NCBI GenBank assembly: GCA_026874595.1
Contig: CM049317.1
Location: forward strand, 15,609,382 to 15,673,381
Reading direction: 5' to 3'
Length of the DNA stretch: 64,000 nt
Source of the DNA: Sipunculus nudus
Lineage: Eukaryota > Annelida > Sipuncula > Golfingiida > Sipunculidae
The position numbers and the translations under genes are program-made. The notes beneath the pieces are model-generated. The model worked only from the letters and a program-made list of their open reading frames with translations, did not search any database and was not told where the DNA came from. Positions 1 to 11,950 of the stretch are shown piece by piece (positions within the stretch are counted from its first letter, which is position 1; the number at the start of each line of letters is the position of its first letter).

Positions 1-286
1 ATGGGTCGGGGGGGGGGGGGGGTGCAAAAATTGCCACCGATCGTAATAGAAAGACGTCCGGCAGAAACATCTGGCTTCAATTCAGAGATTACAGATTTCT
101 GTAAATGACAAATACTGCATTGCTTCACATGCTCTTACGAATATAAACTAGTGATCTTTCAATAACTCGGTTACATGTTTTTATCTGTATGTTAACACTT
201 GCTCAAGTGGCTTGTATACAAGTAGCCTTTAGATAAAATGGTTATACGTCAAAGTGACGTTATAAGACCCATTCCCAGCTGGGGTT
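1..286. other. intergenic, G-run at left edge
   Basis: The first ~22 bases contain a run of about 14-15 G on the plus strand. The rest is AT-rich and shows no convincing coding region, RNA gene or repeat. Confidence 0.5.
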
Positions 287-568
287 TCTTCCTAAATTTT
301 TTTTTTGCTTCCTAATTTTTTTTTTTGCTTCCTAAAATTTTTTTTTTGCTTCCTAAAAATTTTTTTTTTGCTTCATAAAATTTTTTTTTTATGCTTCCTA
401 AATTTTTTTTTTTTGCTTCCTAAAATTTTTTTTTTGCTTCCTAAAAATTTTTTTTTTGCTTCATAAAGTTTTATTTTATGCCTCCTAAAATTTTTTTTTT
501 TTTGCTCCCTAAAATTTTTTTTTTTGCTTCCTAAAAATTTTTTTTTGCTTCCTAAAAATTTTTTTTTG
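287..568. repeat. T-rich tandem array, ~22-24 bp unit
   Basis: About twelve head-to-tail copies of a unit built as gcttcctaaa plus 8-11 T. Copies differ mainly in T-tract length and in cctaa versus cataa. It ends just before a CGAGATCTCGAG palindromic stretch at ~583-612. This is a non-coding microsatellite/minisatellite hybrid. Confidence 0.85.
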
Positions 569-885
569 GCGAAATTCTATGTCGAGATCTCGAGATGTTA
601 TCTCGAGATCACGAGATAAATATTTTTTTTTCTGTGTCCTAAATCAGCCACCGTAGAATTTCAAAGTAGATGGCTAACACTAAAATATCCATTATGTATG
701 GGCAACTAAAGTGTGCACATCCTTCCATCCTCATACCTGTTACATTCAGCTTGCTTGAGGCTTTTTGAAAAAAAAGAATACTTCTTCCTCGGACGAGAGT
801 CCACGAATTTTTTAAAGAATGCGTTCTGAATATTGGTGTGAACATTAATGTGTAAACAGTTTGCGCTGCACCACCATTCCTCCAT

Positions 886-916
886 ACAGGGGCGTCAATA
901 CAGGGGTCGGTTGGGT

Positions 917-1003
<87 letters not shown>

Positions 1004-1095
1004 AAATAGTTGTCCCAAATTTGATTTCGCTTCCACGCCTACGAGTCATTCCGACCCTGGAAGATAAATTGACGCCACTGCCTCAAGAGGTCGTT
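886..1095. repeat. microsatellite-cored dispersed repeat
   Basis: A unique-looking 5' arm (ggggcgtcaatacagggg and following bases) leads into ~80 bp of (AT)n at ~920-1002. A 3' arm follows, containing cacgcctacgagtcatt and gaagataaattgacgccact. The 3' arm recurs at 57905-57970 beside another AT tract. The 5' arm motif recurs at ~22200-22225 and, inverted, at ~22800-22825. This suggests a mobile sequence that carries or seeds the microsatellite. Confidence 0.55.
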
Positions 1096-2635
1096 TCTAC
1101 TCAATTAGGTTCTTTGGGACGGCGTGTCTCTAATTTTATGATATATATTTGCTACATTTCAAGGATGCACGTACTGTTAACATTTCGCATGTGCATGCTT
1201 ACTATACAAAATATAACTTAGGACCTATCCGTCCAGTCCTTAAGACAAAAACACCCATGTTTATGTATTTTGCCTTGGAACCATGCATTCTTATCCAACA
1301 TATTTGAACGTACTACCTTACTGTCCTCACTACATGTATATCTACGCCGTTGGTGTTTTAGAGACCTGTTGCATTGTGTGCGGCAGATTTTGAATCCTAC
1401 CACCCCAACCAGCAGAGTACAGTATTCATTAAAGTCCTATTCTGCGCAGCGTGCCGCTGCAGAAGTGATTGCAGGCCTGGCCTTAACGCAGTTTTTAATA
1501 TAAGTTAACACAATGAAGTCTGATCACTACAAAGGCAATTATCATTTTTTTTTTTAAATTTATCATGTCTATGAATTTGGTGTCAAGATCTATCATATAG
1601 TTGGAGCTTTTGCCTTATATTTGTCCATTTTAAAAACCATTCATTTGAAAACGGCCTCATGGATTTTCCTGGTATCTTTGAGAGCTGTATTTATTCCCCG
1701 ACGAAGACCGAACCATACATATGTAGGCGTGTTTGAGTGTTTACCTATATATATATACATACATATGACATACAAATATTCATAAATATAAACATATATA
1801 CTAACATATTTACATACAATGTGTTTACAGTCGTCCACATGTTAACAGCTGGTATACGTTGAACAAAACGTATATTTTTAATCAGGCAAGTTGGCAGGAT
1901 TTATTGTATGGAGTCAAAAAATGCTGACGAAAGAAAAAATAACTCTAAAGAAATGAAAAAGATAAAGGAGATCAAAATACGAAGTGGTTTAAAAATAAGC
2001 ATGCATTGATCAATTGAAATGTCACGTGTAACAGATGAGGAACAAATAAAACATCAATTATACGACAGATGGCGTACACGTGTACCCTACATAATCCAGG
2101 ATAAACCGACTTTATCGAAAAAAAAATGTGGTGCAGCTGATCCCTGCTTAACTAAGTTCTGCAAGGGGAACAACCTGTAATACAGTCTGTTAGCAACAAA
2201 TCAATTCACAAAAGTTTCTTCTGTGACTAAATAGATTCAATGTCTATACATATTTCTGTCACTACTTTTTGAGGAAAACTGACCACCATATTCTCCATGT
2301 ATCCTCCTCCTCCTCCTCTCCATCATCATCCTCATACTCATTATTATTGTCATCATTATCATTATCGTGAAACATCCATAACAAACCCGAACTGATAGAT
2401 GTCTCTACCTACCTAGGTTTTGGTAACGCTTGGATTATTTTCTTTTATTAATAGAAAATTTAAATTGACTTCTGCGGGCGACGTGATATCGTTACTAATT
2501 CAGTTGGTTAATGTTTATGTCATTTTGTTTTGCTGAATGTGTATAACTTTATGGAATTTATGTTTTCAGGCTTAGTATTTAAATAGGGAATTAATATATT
2601 AGTGAAAGCAAAATTGTATTTCCCACTGAGCCCAC
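1096..2635. other. intergenic, nothing recognised
   Basis: AT-rich sequence with a short TA-rich run near 1745-1770, a (CTC/CAT)n-like patch near 2300-2365, and no open frame that looks like a protein. Confidence 0.5.
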
Positions 2636-3300
2636 CTAAACTCACTTATGTATCTGTCAACCAACTGAACCTTCCTAAATTCACGTCTGTACGTGTCGAC
2701 TCACTGTGCTCTCTTAATCTCAATTAAGTACGTGTCGACTCACTATACTGTCCTTAACTTAATGATTAATGTGTCGACTTACTGTGCTCTCCTTTACTTC
2801 ATTATGTACGTGTCGACTCAGTGCTATACTTAACTCAGTTTTGTACGTGTTGATTCACTATGCTCCCCTAATCTCAATTATGTATGTGTCGAGTCAATAT
2901 ACTCTCTCAATCTCAATTATGTACGTGTTGGTTCACTGTGCTCTGCTAAACTTAATTTTGTACGTGTCGATTCACTATGCTCTCCTAATCTCATTCATGT
3001 TCGTGTCGACTCACTATGCTCTCCAAAACTGAATTATGTTCGTGTCGACTCACTGTGCTCTGCTAAACTGAATTATGTACGTGTCGACTCACTGTGCTCT
3101 CCAAAACTCAATTTCGTATGTGTCGACTAACAGCGCTCTCCTAATCTCAACTATATACATGTCGACTTACTGTACTCTTCTGACCTCACGTATGTACCTG
3201 TTGACCCAAAAAGTTCTCTTAAACTCTCGTATGGACGTGATTGCCAGCTAGGCTCTAATAAACCCACGTGTGAACATGACGCCCACACTTGATCTCCTGA
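2636..3300. repeat. 39-bp minisatellite
   Basis: About 16 diverged tandem copies of a ~39-bp unit with the core gtacgtgtcgactcactg and a variable tctcctaatctcaattat half. Successive gtgtcgac cores fall at ~2695, 2734, 2773 and onward, which gives the period. Since 39 is a multiple of 3, open frames of up to 87 codons arise passively inside it. The array edges decay on both sides. Confidence 0.85.
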
Positions 3301-3439
3301 TCATGTACTTTGGATCCCCCTGGGTATTAAGGAACCTTTTTTAAAGGGTTTTAGACGAAATTTTGCGGCCTGGACCCCCCCTTTTCCAGACTTGATGACC
3401 TTTTTTTAGGATATTCATTAGTCCTCCTGGGTTGTATCC

Positions 3440-3720
3440 CCCCCTTTTCCTAAATCCTGGATCTGCCTCTGTTATTTACGGTTTCCAAGAAGATTTTAAT
3501 AGGACCTCTCTGGATGTCAAGTTTGACAAAAATAGGGGCAACGGTAAAGTAATGTGCCCTGCTGGACTGCCAGGATGGTTAAAATCATGTTTGCGGCTGG
3601 TTATTCGAAAATAAATAGGTTACCGTGACCTAATTTCATTTTCCAAAGTAGATTTGCCTAGGACTTCCCTGGATACACAGTTAGAATTTTCTAGGTCTAA
3701 TGGTTACGGATTACGGTTAT
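3440..3720 (+). repeat. dispersed repeat, fragment
   Basis: Contains tttccaagaagattttaat and gtgacctaatttcattttcc followed by a 'ggacttccctgga'-type block. The same modules occur two to three times at 51900-52420. It is non-coding; the 60-codon open frame inside it is incidental. Confidence 0.5.
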
Positions 3721-4172
3721 TTACACACAGGTCGTAATTTCAAGATAAGTCTAAAATAGAAAATCAGTTCCTTAAAATACATCAGCATATTATATATATT
3801 GGTATATTGTCATATAATTCTATATAGCACCGGTACAGCAGATGTCTGAAATGCACTGAACCTACTTTGTACTCTACCTGTGGAAAGTTAATCCTCCGCA
3901 AATGCACAAACACATTCATCTGTATGAAAGATTGGACAAAATACATTCTACTTATATATTAATAAGTATATGTAGGCCTAAATGTCCATTGCTTATATTT
4001 AAAACATTTCTTGTTTTTTTTTTTGTGCATTTTAATTTTACGAGGTGCATATATATACCTCATCAATAACGTAAATTTATCCCAAAGGGTAGGTGGGGTG
4101 GGGGTGAGGGGTGGCAGTATGACGGGCAACCTTTTATTGTTTATGTGACACATTGACAACATATTACAACAT

Positions 4173-4175
<3 letters not shown>
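3721..4175. other. intergenic, nothing recognised
   Basis: AT-rich sequence with a G-rich patch (gggtaggtggggtgggggtgag) near 4087-4110. No gene is seen. Confidence 0.45.

Positions 4176-4237
<62 letters not shown>
4176..4237. repeat. (AT)n microsatellite
   Basis: About 31 uninterrupted AT dinucleotides. The LTR element at 4238 is inserted at its edge, and a short tatatata remnant follows the element at 4650. Confidence 0.9.
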
Positions 4238-4241
<4 letters not shown>

Positions 4242-4381
4242 GCCGGACACACAAAAGCGTTCCTACTGGCCTTGCTAGTGAAGCTTGCTTTATTAGCGAA
4301 GCGGTAGAAAATCTGACTTCTGTGTCACAGGTTACGGGTTCGAACCCACATTCGGACTGGTTACTATTTTCACCCGTTACA
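4238..4381 (+). repeat. left LTR with tRNA-like segment
   Basis: 144 bp, TG...CA. Contains A-box-like tagcgaagcggtagaa and a GGTTCGAACCC B box ~40 bp downstream. The cloverleaf is poor, so this is tRNA-derived or Pol III-promoter-like rather than a tRNA gene. Confidence 0.8.
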
Positions 4382-4382
4382 A

Positions 4383-4400
4383 TGGTGGCAGCGGTGGGAT
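4383..4400 (+). promoter_or_regulatory. reverse-transcription primer-binding site (tRNA-Leu)
   Basis: Eighteen bases complementary to the 3' terminus of metazoan tRNA-Leu including CCA, placed one base after the left LTR, as expected for LTR retroelements. Confidence 0.85.
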
Positions 4401-4505
4401 CCGGGGAGTTGGTGTCGTGGCATAATGCCCCACCCAGTTCACGTGTGTGACCCCCGGGATAGATCCCACGTTCTGGGGACAGAACGTTCCCGGAGAGGGG
4501 GTGAA

Positions 4506-4649
4506 TGTAGCCGGACACACAAAAGCGTTCCTACTGGCCTTGCTAGTGAAGTTTGCTTTATTAGCGAAGCGGTAGAACGTCTGACTTCTGTGTCACAGGT
4601 TACGGGTTCGAACCCACATTCGGACTGGTTACTATTTTCACCCGTTACA
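4506..4649 (+). repeat. right LTR with tRNA-like segment
   Basis: Near-identical copy of the left LTR. Differences are clustered at gcttgc/gtttgc and gaaaatc/gaacgtc. It is preceded by the polypurine tract at 4492-4501. Confidence 0.8.
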
Positions 4650-4654
4650 TATAT

Positions 4655-7600
4655 ATACTCTGACAGGCATACACTACCATCAGAAACTCTAATCTATGAC
4701 CATGCTGTCCAGGGTAACAGAGGCATACTCTGACAGCAGAAACTCTAATCTATGGTCATGGTCCCCGATGGTCACAGAGGTATACCCTGACAGCAGAAAC
4801 TCTAATCTATGGTCATGGTCCCCGATGGTCACAAAGGCATACTCTGATAACAGAAACTCTAATCCATGGTCATGGTTCCCGATGCTCACAGAGGTATACC
4901 CTGGCAGCAGAAACTCTAATCTATTGTCATGGTACCTGATGGTCACAAAGGCATACTCTGACAGCAGAAACTCTGATCTATGGTCATGGTACCCGATAGT
5001 CACAAAGGCATACTCTGACAGCAGAAACTCTAATCTATGGTCATGAGACCCGATGGTAACAGAGCCATACTCTGACGGCAGAAACTCTTATCTATGGTCA
5101 TGATGCCGATGGCCACAAAGGCATACTCTGACAGCAGAAATTCTAATCTATGGTCATGGTTCCCGATGCTCACAGAGATATACCCTGACAGCAGAAACTC
5201 TAAACTATTGTCATGGTACCCGATGGTCACAAAGGCATACTATGACAGCAGCAACTCTGTCCTATTGTCATGGTTACCGATTGTCACAAAGGCATTCTCT
5301 GACAGCAGTAACTCTTATCTATGGTCAAGGTTCCCGATGGTCACAGAGGTATACCCTAACAGCAGAAACTCTAAACTATTGTCATGGTACCCGATGGTCA
5401 CAAAGGCATACTCTGACAGCAGAAACTCTGATCTATGGTCATGGTTACCGATGGTCACAAAGGCATACTCTGACAGCAGAAACTCTGATCTATGGTCATG
5501 AGACCCGATAGTAACAGAGCCATACTCTGACGGCTGAAACTCTAATCTATGGTCATGGTACCCGATGGTCACAGAGGTATACCCTGACAGCAGAAACTCT
5601 AATCCATTGTCATGGTACCCGATGGTGACAAAGGCATACTCTGACAGCAGAAACGCTAACTCATAACTCTAATCTATGAGTTATGGTCATTCTACCCGAT
5701 GGTCATAAAGGCATATTCTGACAGCAGAAACTCTAATCTGTGGTCATGAGACCCGATGGTAACAGAGCCATACTCTAACAGCAGAAACACTTATCTATGG
5801 TCATGATACCCGATGGTCACTAAGGCATACTCTGACAGCAGAAACTCTAATCTATGGTCATGGTACCCGATGGTCACACAGGTATATCCTGACAGCAGAA
5901 ATTCTAATCTATTGTCATGGTACCCGATGGCCATAAAGGCATACTCTGACAGCAGAAACTCTAATCTATTGTCATGGTACCTGATGGTCATTAAAGCATA
6001 CTCTGACAGCAGAAACTCTAATCGATTGTCATGGTACCTGATGGTCATAAAAGCATACTCTGACAGCAGAAACTCTAATCGATTGTCATGGTACCCGGTG
6101 GTCATAAGGGCATACTCTGACAGCAGAAACTCTGATCTATGGTCATGAGACCCGATGGTTACAGAGCCATACTCTGACAGCAAAACTCTCTAGTCTATGG
6201 TTATTCTACCCGATGGTCACAGAGGCATACTCTGTCAGCAGAAACTCTAATCTAAGAGTTTTGGTCATGGTACCGATGGTCACAAAGGCATACTCTGACA
6301 ACAGAAACTCTAAACTATAGTCATGGTACCCGATGGTCACAGAGGTCTACCCTAACAGCAGAAACTCTAATCTATTGTCATGGTACCCGATGGTCACAAA
6401 GGCATACTCTGACAACAGAAACTCTAAACTATAGTCATGGTACCCGATGGTCACAGAGGTCTACCCTAACAGCAGAAACCCTAATCTATTGTCATTGTAC
6501 CGGATGGTCATAAAGGCATATTCTGACAGCAGAAACTCTAATCTATTTTTATGGTACCCGGTGGTCATAAAGGCATACTCTGACAGCAGAAACTCCGATC
6601 TATGTTCATGAGACCCGATGGTTACAGAGCCATACTCTGACAGCAGAAAATCAAATCTATGGTCATGATACCCGATGGTCACAAAGGCATTCTCTGACAG
6701 CAGAAACTCTAATCTATGGTCATGGTACCCGATGGTCACAGAGGTATGCCCTGACAGAAGAAACTCTAATCTATTGTCATGGTACCCGATGGTGACAAAG
6801 GCATAATCTGACAGCAGAAACTCTGATCTATGGTCATGGTACCCGATGGTCACAGAGGTATACCCTGACAGCAGAAACTCTAATCTATTGTCATGGTACC
6901 CGATGGTGACAAAGGCATACTTTGACAGCAGAAACGCTAACTCATAACCCTAATCTATGAGTCATGATACCCGATGGTCACAAAGGCATTCTCTGACAGC
7001 AGAAACTCTAATCTATTGTCATGGTACCCGATGGTGACAAAGGCATAATCTGACAGCAGAAACTCTAATCTATGGTCATGAGACCCTATGGTAACAGAGC
7101 CATACTCTAACAGCAGAAACTCTAATCTATGGTCATGATACCCGATGGTCACTAAGGCATACTCTGACAGCAGACACTCAGATCTATGGTCATGGTACCC
7201 GATGGTCACAGAGGTGTACCCTGACAGCAGAGACTCTAACCTTTTGTCATGGTACCCGATGGTCATAAAGGCATACTCTGACAGCAGAAACACTCTAATC
7301 TATGGTTATTCTACCCGATGGTCACAGAGGCATACTCTGACAGCAGAAACTCTAATCTATTGTCATGGTACCTGATGGTCATAAAAGCATACTCTGACAG
7401 CAGAAACTCTAATCGATTGTCATGGTACCCGGTGGTCATAAGGGCATACTCTGACAGCAGAAACTCTGATCTATGGTCATGAGACCCGATGGTTACAGAG
7501 CCTTACTCTGACAGCAGAAACTCTCTAGTCCATGGTTATTCTACCCGATGGTCACAGAGGCATACTCTGACAGCAGAAACTCTGATCTATGGCCATGAGA

Positions 7601-7882
7601 CCCGATGGTTACAGAGACATACTCTGACAGCAGAAACTCTAAACTATAGTCATGGTACCCGATGGTCACAGAGGTCTACCCTAACAGCAGAAACTCTAAT
7701 CTATTGTCATGGTACCCGATGGTCATAAAGGCATATTCTGACAGCAGAAACTCTAATCTATTTCATGGTACCCGGTGGTCATAAAAGCATACTCTGACAG
7801 CAGAAACTCTGATCTATGGCCATGAGACCCGATGGTTACAGAGACATACTCTGAAAGCAGAAACTCTAATCTATACTCATGG
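4655..7882. repeat. 57-bp minisatellite, ~56 copies
   Basis: Long head-to-tail array with the consensus pieces ggcatactctgacagcag, aaactctaatctatggtcat and ggtacccgatggtcacaaa. Variants include ggtataccctgacagc, catgagacccgatggttac and insert-bearing units at ~5655-5695 and ~6935-6965. The unit is 19 codons long, so frames stay open for up to 135 codons on both strands at once. The TGA of the 'catgagacc' variant and frame-breaking indels interrupt every frame. Read as satellite DNA, not a gene. Confidence 0.92.
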
Positions 7883-8985
7883 AAACTTGTAGCGGACAAA
7901 GAAAGGACACTTTCATGGCCAATAATGAAGTAATATTCCCCAGGAGATAAATATACCAGGTTTTTTTGTTCTGGATGCACACACAGGGATAAGGGCTCTG
8001 ATGGCTGCCAGAATATATTCAAATTCCTTTTTTAGTTACTTTATGATAGTCGAACTTTGTCATGTACACGCAGTTGACCTTAAGTTCTTGCATCAAATTT
8101 TTATAAAGATAAAGTATACCTCCATATGTATTCACTTATTTGTAATTTTATGAAAAAGCATACTACAGAAGACTATTTAAAACTAAAACAACAGTGTAAA
8201 CTGAATATTAAACATTTCAGGGCAATATGAGCACATATGCTCATATAACCCAAACAGTGGGGTAATATGGGCTCAATTTCAAATTAAAAGATTTACTCCT
8301 TATTTTGATGAAAACGTTAGAGAATCCAGTATTTTTGTCATATTGCCTTTCTATGAGGCCATCTCCTTCCAATCAAACCAAAAACTTGCTGATAACGGCG
8401 ATTATTTACTTCTGCGATGCAAAAGTTCTTAAGGTGCTCATATTTCCCCTATGTACCCTAAGGGAATTTTACACGGATCAATAATTTTAGGGTATTTAAG
8501 AGGTAAGTGTGAGATAAACTTTCAATGTTTATGAAGCTTTCGACAATTGTTTACTTGAAGAAAATTGTTATTTAAAAACGAGTCTGAGTGTTAGCTTGTG
8601 AATATTCATAGTATCTGATTGTGGCATCCCCCAAGGTGAATTATCATGAAGCACACTAAGCCCTACACTTCTCACGCAGAGGTTATATACAGTCATTCCA
8701 GGTCTTGTTATAACCGCTGATTTGTATAGCAAGATTATCCGGGTTACACCAACAGGGCCCGCACTGAGGAAACAATTATGACCAGACCAATGAGAGCATG
8801 GTACCGTATTTTGCATCCAACTCCAAGTTTAAATCAGCGACCCCCTCGCTCTCATTGGTCTGAATCTTGGTCCTGTGTCAGCCCTGGTGTCGAGACCATA
8901 AAAAATGCTTAATAAAGCAGCGGTTGAAACAAAGGAGATCAGGAACGACAGCAGTGTATAACCGCTGCGTAACGAAAGTAATTAA

Positions 8986-9030
<45 letters not shown>

Positions 9031-9331
9031 GATATTTCCTCCATGCTCCTGTAGATGGTGCATAACACGACCCAGGAGGGATCGGGAGGAACGGAGGCCG
9101 GGGCTTGGATAATTGCTACAGCATGGTCTTCGCTGAAAGTGTCAATTCTTGGTGAGACCGTACCTGTGTAAGGGTTCTCCCCCAGGGCACCATAATGTCT
9201 CTTGCTGTCAGGCTACAGACGTGGACTCGATACTTCCCATTTCAAATTGAATCACTTTACTGTTAAGGTCACATTTATTTATAGTGCATGAACACTTGGG
9301 TGTGCTTGTGATACAGGAATTTTACGCAAGA

Positions 9332-9377
<46 letters not shown>

Positions 9378-11190
9378 CAATATTTAATTTACTTAAAATA
9401 TATTTATGATATACAACCCTAGCATGCACGTTTTATGTGTGTATGGAGAAAGCCACAGTATCACTTTAGATGGACATGGATTTACCCATAACAAAACTTT
9501 CAATGAAACGAAACTTAGCGAACTAAGGCGATTATTTTTTTATAACTATATAAACGTCAGAGTGAAAATGCTGCCGAGCCTAAAATAAAAACTGAAAGCA
9601 AGTTCAGTATATGCAGTGAATATTAATTGAGGATCATCATACCTCGACGTGTATGTATGTGCGTGTTTAAGATATATGCTTGTTTGCGAGTGATGCGAGT
9701 TACAAACGATTTTGAACATGTGTTTAAGTTGAAAGGCAATGTCAGTTTGGGCAATCAACAAACACCAGGCACTGGCAGGCGCATTTACTCATCTCCAGTT
9801 AGAATGATTTTGTATATGTGTTTTAGGCTTTGTATGTGAAGGGTTATTATACTTTCCATATATAGATTTAATCATTATAAAATTCGCCATTGCACTTATT
9901 AGCGCGCTTAAACTTCTCTCTTGAATTAATTATAATAAAAATAGAACAGATTTATTTTATTATCGATTGATTATATACCTATAACATTAAATTGTGTACT
10001 CTGTGAACGCTGCCTTACTCTTTCTGCAAAAAAGAGTATTTCATTGAAGCGTTGTATATTTTTTTTTCAAATTGTCTTTAAGAAAATGTTCAAAAGTGAC
10101 ATATGATCATGATCTAGTGACACTAACCTTAACGGAAGACACCATTCACCAAGCCGTACTTCTTTGCTTGCAGCTGACTGCCACATATGTGACAGCTAGG
10201 TTTATACCTGCAAAAGTTCTCATGCAATTGCACCAAAGCCCCTAATGCTGATATTCATTCCACAGTGTCGTGTTTATGTGGCGACCTGTATTCCCCATTT
10301 CTCATTAAGACAGTCTTGAATTTGTTCTGATGCGAGGCTTATTGTGTTAGTGTTTGGCCCCCGGTTTCTAGGGGGTTCAGGAATCCATTGCAATAATCCA
10401 CGGCCATAAGTCTAAATCAGGAGACCAGGGCGATATCTGCCGATGAGAAAGAAAATTCAGCATGCGTAGGAACTATTTACATAGGGTGTGAAAGGCCTCC
10501 GTACCTGACATGGATAAAGAATAAATCGGGAGACGCACCCAAGTAAACATTTATTCCTTTGTGCGTGGAGCTGTCGTCTGCTTCGTATAATTTGGCGGGA
10601 TATGTGCATACTCCATATACCCGCTCGGGTTCAGCAGACGAACTTGGATCGCGCCACCCATGACCGATCACCCAGTCCGCCCGTAATTTAGGATAATAGT
10701 ATTAGCGTTAGATTTCCATATGAATAGCTATCGTATCGGGTATTTGTTGTATTTTCGTGCCATTTATGATTGGCTATGTCGTGTTGACACGTGATTTTTT
10801 TTTTACAAATCGTCTACGTGTAACTGAATGCGTGTTTCAATAGACGCACAGCTGGGGGAGTCGCCGGATATACATGGGTATATAGTGACATCTAATATAT
10901 AAGTCCTGACGTAATTACACTAGGTTGAACTTTTGTTAAGTTCCCAGGCTGATGCCTATTGCATTCACCTAAATATCATTGAATACACGTAATTAATTGA
11001 AATCAATTATGAACCGTGTATTGAATTTTTTTTTCAATTAAACAACCAGTTACTAGTATATTTATTCACTGAAACAATCACGTCTCTGTTATTAGGGATT
11101 CGAAGGCTACCGCCACATATATAGATGACCCTAATTGGTAGCGCGGGGTTTAGAAAGAGGACGGGTTGATGAATGTTTTGTTGAATTTAC

Positions 11191-11257
<67 letters not shown>

Positions 11258-11889
11258 CGTTTCACTCTTTGTAATGACACTTTACTCTTTATCCTATGTA
11301 TCTACTGATCCCGTCACACGGAAGCGATAAGGGGGGGGGGGGTAGGGGGGGGTGGGGGGGGGGATGGGGGGACGGGGGACGGGGTTGTTCAAACCTCAGA
11401 GTACAATGCATCCATATTGTGTCTAAAAATATGATAATAAATTGGCGCTTAATATTGTTTAAACATGCAAGCAGTATATTAATATGCCATTCCCTGTTGA
11501 TCTGAAACTGTTTTCTAAAGCATCCTACAGGTGACATGAATCTCTAATTCAAGGTGGCCGCAATGGACTTTTATCACGAAACTCCTCTATGGCCACGTCT
11601 TGGTTATGCACAGTTATGGTCTTAAACTTTCGGGAATGATGCAAAATGTGTCCTAAGGGGGTTATTTCTCTTATTTCTCTTATTTCTCCATAAATCCAGA
11701 GATATTTCAAGCACCATTTGCAGCGCCATCTGTCGACAACTACGATTCTGTATCAAGGCAGAGAGTAGTATGTTACTCTGAATCAAGGCATCAGGTAATA
11801 TCATTACACTTTATGAGACTCATAGAGTCGGACATTACAAAATGTCCAGTTGTTCTTTCAGCATCAACAAACACAATTTGATTAAATCA

Positions 11890-11950
<61 letters not shown>

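Larger units (their letters stand above)
4238..4649 (+). mobile_element. miniature LTR retroelement (TRIM-like), tRNA-Leu primed
   Basis: Two 144-bp direct repeats (4238-4381 and 4506-4649) each begin TGTAGCCGG and end CCCGTTACA, giving the canonical TG...CA ends. I count only three mismatches between them. One base after the left repeat lies TGGTGGCAGCGGTGGGAT (4383-4400). This is an 18-nt complement of the 3' end, including CCA, of animal tRNA-Leu (AAG/TAG), so it is a textbook primer-binding site. A purine tract GGAGAGGGGG (4492-4501) precedes the right repeat. The internal part is only 124 bp and non-coding, so the element must borrow proteins in trans. Each LTR also holds a tRNA-like stretch with a perfect GGTTCGAACCC B box. 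A target-site duplication cannot be judged because the insertion is in an AT microsatellite. Confidence 0.85.

Noticed and set aside
2769-3032. 87-codon plus-strand frame
   Set aside because: It lies in the 39-bp minisatellite and merely reflects its period being divisible by three.
4696-7728. Many open frames of 60-135 codons on both strands
   Set aside because: They are produced by the 57-bp (19-codon) satellite. Both strands are open simultaneously, and stops appear whenever a variant unit occurs.
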